From NCBI RefSeq assembly GCF_011064825.1, contig NZ_CP048751.1:1736001-1800000 (forward strand): 64,000 nt of DNA, given 5' to 3'. The stretch comes from Brevundimonas mediterranea (GTDB lineage: Bacteria; Pseudomonadota; Alphaproteobacteria; Caulobacterales; Caulobacteraceae). Every line of letters starts with the position of its first letter. Within the stretch, counting starts at the first letter, position 1. Under the pieces are notes generated by a model. The model searched no databases and was not told where the DNA came from. It saw nothing but the letters and a program-made list of their open reading frames with translations. Below, in pieces: positions 59,083 through 64,000 of this stretch. Position numbers and translations under genes: made by a program.

Positions 59083-59415
59083 ATGCAACGCGTGTTCGAA
59101 GCCCTTTCCAGTCCCGTCCGTCGCAAAATCCTAGCCTATCTTGCCCACGCGGACCTGACCGCTGGCGAGATCGCGGCCAAGTTCGAGATCTCCAAGCCGG
59201 CGGTGTCCCAGCATCTGTCGGTGCTGGAGGTCGCGGGTCTGGTGACCAGCGAAAAGAAGGGCCAGTACGTTCACTACAGCCTGGCGCCCGACCAACTGAC
59301 CAACACCCTGAACGGCTATGTCCAGGAGGTCTGCCCGGTCGCCAAGCCGCTGAAACGCGAGAGCGCGGCCCTGGCCAAGGCGCGAGCGAACACGCCGAAG
59401 GACGACGGTCTGTAA
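59083..59415 (+). CDS. ArsR/SmtB-family helix-turn-helix regulator
   Basis: A 110-residue winged-helix protein. ATG 59083 (MQRVFEALSSPVRRKILAYL) is the family start; an ATG at 59038 would lie inside the operator repeat. The DNA-binding helices are LTAGEIAAKFEISKPAVSQH, then LSVLEVAGLV, and the wing is SEKKGQYVHYSL. No metal-binding cysteine pair (ELCVCD-type) is present in the recognition region, so it is a non-metal ArsR-like repressor of the SdpR/YczG group. It is divergent from the desaturase gene and probably represses it and itself. Confidence 0.9.
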   Translation: MQRVFEALSSPVRRKILAYLAHADLTAGEIAAKFEISKPAVSQHLSVLEVAGLVTSEKKGQYVHYSLAPDQLTNTLNGYVQEVCPVAKPLKRESAALAKARANTPKDDGL

Positions 59416-59478
59416 TCTTTCGTCACAAGGTGTTGCTTCGCCGCGCTTGCGGATTGGGGCGGCAATCGGGCAAGGCGT

Positions 59479-59925
59479 GTGGATATGGACCCATCACTGT
59501 CCGACGTTCTGTCCAGCGCCGAGGTGCAGGCTTTCGCCTCGGGCTTTCCGGTCATGGTCATGCACCTGGCCGTCACCCTGCTGCTGCTCGCAGCGGGGGC
59601 GGCGATCTACGCCATGCTGACGCCGTGGAAGGAGATCGCCCTGATCCGCGAGGGCAATCCGGCCGCCGCCGTGGCCTTCGCCGGGATATTGGTTGGTCTG
59701 GCCATTCCGCTGGCGGTGTCCCTGTCGGTCTCGACCTCGGTTCGGGACATCACCATCTGGGGGGTGGCGACCCTGGTGCTGCAACTTCTGGCCTTCCGGG
59801 TCGTGGACCTGATGCTGCACGGCCTGCCGCAGCGGATCAAGGACGGCGAGGTCTCGGCCGCCGTGGTCCTGGTGGGGGCCAAGCTCGCCACGGCCGTGAT
59901 CCTGTCCGCCGCCCTGACCGGCTGA
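59479..59925 (+). CDS. DUF350 membrane protein
   Basis: A 148-residue inner-membrane protein with four helices: FPVMVMHLAVTLLLLAAGAA, AAVAFAGILVGLAIPLAVSL, WGVATLVLQLLAFRVVDLML and AAVVLVGAKLATAVILSAAL. The motif REGNPAAAVAFAG is typical of DUF350 (E-G-N-x-A-A). Function unknown; members are found near polyamine or membrane-stress genes. Start is a GTG at 59479 or an ATG at 59485. It is followed by a trypsin-like protease gene 15 bases downstream, a likely two-gene unit. Confidence 0.9.
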   Translation: MDMDPSLSDVLSSAEVQAFASGFPVMVMHLAVTLLLLAAGAAIYAMLTPWKEIALIREGNPAAAVAFAGILVGLAIPLAVSLSVSTSVRDITIWGVATLVLQLLAFRVVDLMLHGLPQRIKDGEVSAAVVLVGAKLATAVILSAALTG

Positions 59926-59940
59926 TCGGCGGGCTGACCC

Positions 59941-60771
59941 ATGCAATTCCCCCGCCTGCCGGACTGGGCCATCTACAGCGCGGTCGCGGGCGTGCTGCTG
60001 GCCGTGTCGCTGGGCCGGCGCGAGAACGCCGACGCTCCGCCCGCGCCGCCGCCGCCGGACGAGATCGAGGGCGCCCTGCTGGGACCCGTCACCCCCTTCG
60101 ATGCGGCCGTCACCCTGGACGCGCCGGACACGCCGTTCAGGCCCCGCTCCGGCACCGCCTTTTCCATCGCCGGGCGCGGCCGCTGGATCACCGCCCGCCA
60201 TGTGGTCGAGGGCTGTCGTCGCCCGGCCCTGGTGATCGGCGGCGGCCGGGCCGTGGCCGCCGACGTGCGCCTGGCGCCCCGCGCCGACGTGGCGCTGCTC
60301 ATTACCGACGGCGGCCCGCCCGCCCTGCCGGTCGCCGCCCAGACGCCGCTGCGCAAGGGCCAGCGCGCCTTTCATCCCGGCTTCCCCCAAGGGCGGGCCG
60401 GCGAGGTGACCTCGCGCCTGCTGGGTCGCGAGACCCTGAAGGTGTTCGGGCGCGGCGCCCGTGACGAGCCGGTCCTGGCCTGGGCCGAGGTCGGACGCAC
60501 CGACGGACTGGAGGGCACCCTGTCGGGTCTGTCGGGCGCGCCGGTGATGGATGGACGCGGCCGCGTCCTGGGGGTCACTATCGCCGAGGCCCCGCGCCGG
60601 GGGCGAATCTACACCACGGCGCCGGAATCCTTCGCTCCCGCCATTCGCGGCGAACAGCGCGCGGACGAGGTGGCGCTGGGCGAGCCGGTGACCATCGACA
60701 ACTATGGCCGGGTGGCGGATGCCCTGCGGCGGGACCTGCGCGTGGCGCAGGTGGTGTGTCTGTCGGTTTGA
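59941..60771 (+). CDS. Membrane-anchored trypsin-like serine protease
   Basis: A 276-residue protein with one N-terminal membrane segment (about 8-25, WAIYSAVAGVLLAVSL), then a proline-rich stretch and a chymotrypsin-fold domain facing the periplasm. The triad candidates are His87 (TARHVV), Asp116 (PRADVALL) and Ser198 in GTLSGLSGAPVMD. The GLSGAP site has no GNSGG, so the activity may be more specialised. There is no PDZ domain. It follows the DUF350 gene by 15 bases. Substrate unknown. Confidence 0.85.
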   Translation: MQFPRLPDWAIYSAVAGVLLAVSLGRRENADAPPAPPPPDEIEGALLGPVTPFDAAVTLDAPDTPFRPRSGTAFSIAGRGRWITARHVVEGCRRPALVIGGGRAVAADVRLAPRADVALLITDGGPPALPVAAQTPLRKGQRAFHPGFPQGRAGEVTSRLLGRETLKVFGRGARDEPVLAWAEVGRTDGLEGTLSGLSGAPVMDGRGRVLGVTIAEAPRRGRIYTTAPESFAPAIRGEQRADEVALGEPVTIDNYGRVADALRRDLRVAQVVCLSV

Positions 60772-60784
60772 GGCGGGCCGTTAA

Positions 60785-60819
60785 CCCGTCATCCTCGGGA
60801 CAAGCCCGAGGATGACGGG
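60785..60819. repeat. REP-like palindrome acting as terminator
   Basis: CCCGTCATCCTCGGG (60785-60799) pairs perfectly with CCCGAGGATGACGGG (60805-60819), 15 pairs and a 5-base ACAAG loop. It is located between the 3' ends of the convergent protease and M16 peptidase genes. GTCATCCTCGGG arms recur in intergenic repeats of Caulobacterales. There is no T tract, but such a stem can halt transcription from either side. Confidence 0.8.
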
Positions 60820-60835
60820 GTCTAGATGGCCGCCT

Positions 60836-63685
60836 TTATTTCAGCGCGCCGCTGTTCAGGTTCAGGTCCCCGGCCTCGATGACCTCCAGGTTCGGGTGTT
60901 TGGCGCGCAGGGCGTCGAGGAACAGCGAACCGTCGCCGACGATCACCAGGCTGGCGCGATTGACCGGCAGGTGGTCGGCGAAGGCGGCCTGGACCTGTTC
61001 CGGCGTCACGGCGCGGACGCGGCCGGCGTAGTCGGCCAGATCGCTCATCGGCAGGTCGTACAGGGCCAGGTTGGCGACCAGGGCGCCCAGGCCGTCGACC
61101 GTCTCCAGCGAGCGGCCGAAGCCGCCGATCAGGGTGGCCCGGCGCGGGGCCAGGTCGGTCTGGGTCGGGGTTTCGGCGCCCAGTTTGGCGATCTCGGCCA
61201 GGATCAGGTCGGCGACCTCGTCGGCGGTCTCGTTCTTGGTCTGGGCTGAGGCGGTGAAGAGACCCGCGTCGGCGCGGACGCCCAGCGAGGATCCGGCGCC
61301 GTAGGACAGGCCGCGCTTGATGCGGATTTCCTGGTTCAGCCGCGACGAGAAGCCGCCGCCCAGCAGGGTGTTGCCCACCGTCAGCGGGAAATAGTCGGCG
61401 TCGGTGCGCGACACGCCGCGGATGGCGGCGGTGACGGCGGCCTGACCGGCGCCCGGCTGGTTCACCACCACGATGCGCGGGGCCAGAGCCTGACCTGCGG
61501 GATTGGCGGCGCCGGCGGGCGCCGTCCCGGCCGGGCGCCAGTCGCCGAACGCCTGTTGCGCCAGGGTGCGGGCGGCGGCGGGGGTGATGTCGCCCGAGAA
61601 GACCAGGGTGGCGTCCGACGGCCGATAGCGGGCGGCGTGGAAGGCGGCGACGTCGGCGGGGGTGATGGCCGGCACCGTCTGTGGCGTGAGCGTCGCGCCA
61701 TAGGGGGCGTCGCCATAGATGACGCGGCCCACGGTCATGCTGGCGATGGAACTCGGCTGGCTGAGCGCGACGCGCAGGCCGTCCAGGGCCTGGGCCTGCT
61801 GACGCTCAAGCTCCTCGGCGGCGAAGACCGGGTTCTTCACCAGATCGGCCATCAGGGCGACTGTCGCCGGGAAGGCGTTGGCCGGGGCGTTGGCGTAGAC
61901 ATTGGTGAAGTCCACGCCGGCGCCGGCGCCGACCGAGGCGCCCAGTTGTTCGATCTGGGTCGCGATCTCGGGCGCCGTCCTGGTCTTGGTGCCCTGGGTC
62001 AGCAGGGCGGCGGTCATGGCGGCGATCCCGGCCTTGCCCGCCGGATCGTCGGCCGAGCCGGCGTCGAAGCTTAGACGGGCCGACACCAGCGGCAGGCCGT
62101 CGGTCGGGGCGACCAGGACGCGCAGGCCGTTGTCGAGACGGAAGTCGGCGACGCTGGGCGTGGCCGGGGCCACTTCGGCTCCCGGCTGCGGCAGGGGCGT
62201 GCGCTGGGCCTCGGGCAGCAGGAGGGCGGGGGTCCCGGCCGGCGCCAGGTCGGCGACCTTGACCGGGGCGTCGACGTTCATCTTCTGAACCGAGGGCGGG
62301 TTCTGCTCGTCGGCGGCCAGGTAGCGGATCGTCGCCTGGCGCTGCGGCGTCAGATATTTGCGCGCCACGCGCTGGATGTCGGCGACCGTGACGGCCTGGA
62401 TCTGGGCGATCTCGCGGTCGGCGGCAGCGGCGTCGCCGGTGTTGATCAGGGCGAAACCGAGCGCGGTGGCGCGGTCGTCCACCGTCTCGCGGCTGCGCAG
62501 GGCGTCGGCGACGATCTCGTTCTTGGCCTCGGTCAGTTCGGCGGCGGTGACGGGGGCGTCGCGCAGCTTGGCGATCTCGGCGTTCAGGGCGGCCACGCCC
62601 TCTTCGGCCGTATGGCCCTGGGCCATGATGGCCAGGGCGGTCAGATTGCCGGCCTGCTGGGCGAAGTCGGGGGTCGAGCCGATCTGGGCGGCGATCTGCT
62701 GATCATAGACCAGCGACCGGTACAGGCGGCTCGACTCGCCGGTGGACAGGATGCCGTCCAGCACGGTCAGGGCGGCCCGGTCGGCGTCGGCGTATTTGAC
62801 CGTCGGCCAGCCGACGACGGCGGTGGGCAGGGGCACGTTGGGCGCATAATAGGTGGCGTCGCGCGGGCCGGTCGGCTCGGGCTCGACGACATTATTGGCC
62901 GGCAGCGGCGTGGTCGGGTTCTTCAGCGGGGCGAAATACTGGTCGATCCAGCGGTCCAACTGGGCCTGGTCGAAATTGCCCGCCACGATCAGATAGGCGT
63001 TGTCGGGCCGGTAATAGGTGGCGTGGAAGCGCAGCACGTCGTCCAGGGACGAGGCCTCGAGCTCCTCGATCGAGCCGATGCCGGCGCGGCGATAGGGGCT
63101 CTCCTGATACAGGGTCTCGGGCACGAACAGGCCGAACAGCCGGCCGTAGGGATTGGCCAGAATGCGCTGGCGGTATTCCTCCTTCACCACGTCGCGCTCG
63201 GCGACGAAGGTCGGCTCGTCCACGACCAGGGAGCCCATCCGCTCGGCCTCGGCGAACAGCATCCGCTGCAGGTGGTTGGCGGGGACGGTCTCGAAATAGG
63301 CGGTGGTGTCGTCGGCGGTGAAGGCGTTGTTCGACCCGCCCACGTCCTCGGTCAGCCGGTCGAAGGTCTCGGGCGGCAGGTTCTTCGTCGCCTTGAACAT
63401 CAGGTGTTCGAACAGGTGGGCGAAGCCCGAGCGGCCGGCGGGATCGTCCTTGGACCCCACCTTGTACCAGACCTGGACCGTCACGTTCGAGGTGTCGGCG
63501 TCGCGCGCCGTATAGACCTCAAGCCCGTTCGGCAGCACGCGCTTGGCGAAGCCAAGCGGCGGCACGACCACGCCCTGGGCGGCTTGGACAGCGGCGGGCG
63601 CGGGGGCCGGGGCGGCGAAGGCGGGGGCGGCCAGCCCCAGCAGCAGGGCCGAGGCGGCGACGGTAAGGGACAGGCGGAATTTCAT
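60836..63685 (-). CDS. M16 family zinc metallopeptidase (double domain)
   Basis: A 949-residue secreted peptidase. ATG 63685 (MKFRLSLTVAASALLLGLAA) begins a clear signal peptide, cut near AFA-AP; a longer frame to 63748 would mask it. First M16 half (about 40-460): inverted zinc motif HLFEH in FAHLFEHLMFKAT, with the downstream Glu in AERDVVKEEYRQRIL. Second half (about 500-949): VLVAPTDGLPLVSARLSF and a degenerate site without HxxEH. The tail is LNSGALK. The two-half architecture matches pitrilysin/PqqL-like periplasmic peptidases. It lies next to an isoaspartyl peptidase gene on the same strand. Confidence 0.93.
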   Translation of the reverse strand: MKFRLSLTVAASALLLGLAAPAFAAPAPAPAAVQAAQGVVVPPLGFAKRVLPNGLEVYTARDADTSNVTVQVWYKVGSKDDPAGRSGFAHLFEHLMFKATKNLPPETFDRLTEDVGGSNNAFTADDTTAYFETVPANHLQRMLFAEAERMGSLVVDEPTFVAERDVVKEEYRQRILANPYGRLFGLFVPETLYQESPYRRAGIGSIEELEASSLDDVLRFHATYYRPDNAYLIVAGNFDQAQLDRWIDQYFAPLKNPTTPLPANNVVEPEPTGPRDATYYAPNVPLPTAVVGWPTVKYADADRAALTVLDGILSTGESSRLYRSLVYDQQIAAQIGSTPDFAQQAGNLTALAIMAQGHTAEEGVAALNAEIAKLRDAPVTAAELTEAKNEIVADALRSRETVDDRATALGFALINTGDAAAADREIAQIQAVTVADIQRVARKYLTPQRQATIRYLAADEQNPPSVQKMNVDAPVKVADLAPAGTPALLLPEAQRTPLPQPGAEVAPATPSVADFRLDNGLRVLVAPTDGLPLVSARLSFDAGSADDPAGKAGIAAMTAALLTQGTKTRTAPEIATQIEQLGASVGAGAGVDFTNVYANAPANAFPATVALMADLVKNPVFAAEELERQQAQALDGLRVALSQPSSIASMTVGRVIYGDAPYGATLTPQTVPAITPADVAAFHAARYRPSDATLVFSGDITPAAARTLAQQAFGDWRPAGTAPAGAANPAGQALAPRIVVVNQPGAGQAAVTAAIRGVSRTDADYFPLTVGNTLLGGGFSSRLNQEIRIKRGLSYGAGSSLGVRADAGLFTASAQTKNETADEVADLILAEIAKLGAETPTQTDLAPRRATLIGGFGRSLETVDGLGALVANLALYDLPMSDLADYAGRVRAVTPEQVQAAFADHLPVNRASLVIVGDGSLFLDALRAKHPNLEVIEAGDLNLNSGALK

Positions 63686-63766
63686 GCGGCTCTCCAAGGC
63701 CCGGAACGCCGGGCGGCTGGACCGTATCAGCGATTGCCCGCAACGCACCTTACAGAGCTGTAATCT

Positions 63767-64000
63767 TCAGCGTCCGAACACCTCGACGCCGATATCGCCG
63801 GCGGACGTCAGCCAGGCGCGCTTCATGCCCTGGCTGTTGAAAGGGCAGGCGATGTTTCCGGCGGCGTCGAGGGCGATCATTCCGCCGTCGCCCCCCATCC
63901 CGCCGATCTCGTCGATCACGGCCTGGGTGGCGGCGGCCAGGGTCTGGCCGGCGGCGACGCGCCAGGCGACCTGGGCGGCGGCGGCGACGCGGATGAAATA
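63767..64000 (-). CDS. Isoaspartyl peptidase/L-asparaginase, C-terminal part
   Basis: The last 78 codons (77 residues and a TGA at 63767-63769) of a gene that begins beyond the window. The text FIRVAAAAQVAWRVAAGQTL, then AVIDEIGGMGGDGGMIALDA and GNIACPFNSQGMKRAW, matches the beta-subunit end of the Ntn-type isoaspartyl peptidase/asparaginase family. GGDGGMIALD and F-N-x-x-G-M-x-R are its typical closing motifs. The family cleaves isoaspartyl bonds or asparagine after autoprocessing. It lies 82 bases upstream of the M16 gene and may be co-transcribed with it. The catalytic Thr is outside the window. Confidence 0.9.
   Translation of the reverse strand, partial: YFIRVAAAAQVAWRVAAGQTLAAATQAVIDEIGGMGGDGGMIALDAAGNIACPFNSQGMKRAWLTSAGDIGVEVFGR

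Noticed and set aside
1..64000. CRISPR array or tRNA/rRNA genes
   Set aside because: I saw no regularly spaced repeats and no cloverleaf or rRNA signature on reading through; a tool-based scan could still find something missed.

Overview
The window is a high-GC, gene-dense bacterial chromosome segment. Gene content suggests an alphaproteobacterium of the Caulobacterales, most likely Brevundimonas or a close relative. The pointers are an MmcB gene with a GTTC-N7-GTTC LexA box, DUF2794, DUF6894 and DUF6356 proteins, an Lrp-type PutR beside a fused PutA, many 4-bp ATGA/GTGA/TTGA overlaps, and frequent TTG and GTG starts. The genus is an inference; no 16S or other marker RNA lies in the window. 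I saw no tRNA, rRNA, CRISPR array, transposase or phage gene.

Layout. 1-7.0 kb: the 5' part of isocitrate dehydrogenase, a frameshifted DUF2945 gene, a DUF1176 lipoprotein, a thioredoxin-reductase-like flavoprotein and two tandem DUF885 hydrolases. 7.1-10.6 kb: divergent glmM and glmS with a MITE-like palindrome and a structured glmS leader. 10.6-12.3 kb: two Crp/Fnr-like regulators, one coupled to a DUF6894 gene. 12.4-18.1 kb: a minus-strand GDP-mannose operon: a mannose-1-phosphate guanylyltransferase fused to an AGE-type isomerase, a GT4 glycosyltransferase, phosphomannomutase/phosphoglucomutase and a methyltransferase. 18.2-21.9 kb: divergent putR/putA.

22.0-38.4 kb is a surface-polysaccharide island with lower GC than its flanks. 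It has a GT4 enzyme, a CDP-glucose branch (rfbF, rfbG and an NAD-dependent epimerase/reductase), a tandem-duplicated GT32 protein, a class I methyltransferase, two intact and one ruined FkbM methyltransferase, a Nudix hydrolase, a Kps-type ABC exporter (KpsE/KpsM/KpsT-like), an unfamiliar protein with a beta-rich tail translationally coupled to the ABC ATPase, and a radical SAM/SPASM protein flanked by beta-rich domains. About 1.2 kb at 31.8-33.0 kb is decayed coding sequence. The exporter, the coupled beta-rich protein and the radical SAM enzyme are the most unusual part of the window.

38.4-64.0 kb is mainly housekeeping: argB-HAD-dapD, a YciF-like ferritin, thrS-yidD-NifU-like, an AraC regulator, a HAD phosphatase, a TPR protein, leucyl aminopeptidase, an NlpC/P60 peptidase, mmcB, a carbonic anhydrase, lipocalin, GNAT, thpR, a Bax-inhibitor-1 protein, HtrA, rlmN, an ArsR-linked desaturase, DUF350 with a trypsin-like protease, an M16 peptidase, and the end of an isoaspartyl peptidase.

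Functional links. GlmS/GlmM make glucosamine phosphates for UDP-GlcNAc. The AGE domain, phosphomutase and guanylyltransferase together form a complete fructose-6-phosphate to GDP-mannose route. RfbF/RfbG give CDP-4-keto-6-deoxyglucose for the island, whose products are presumably glycosylated, methylated and exported by the ABC system. No initiating transferase or outer-membrane export protein is visible here, so those steps must be encoded elsewhere.
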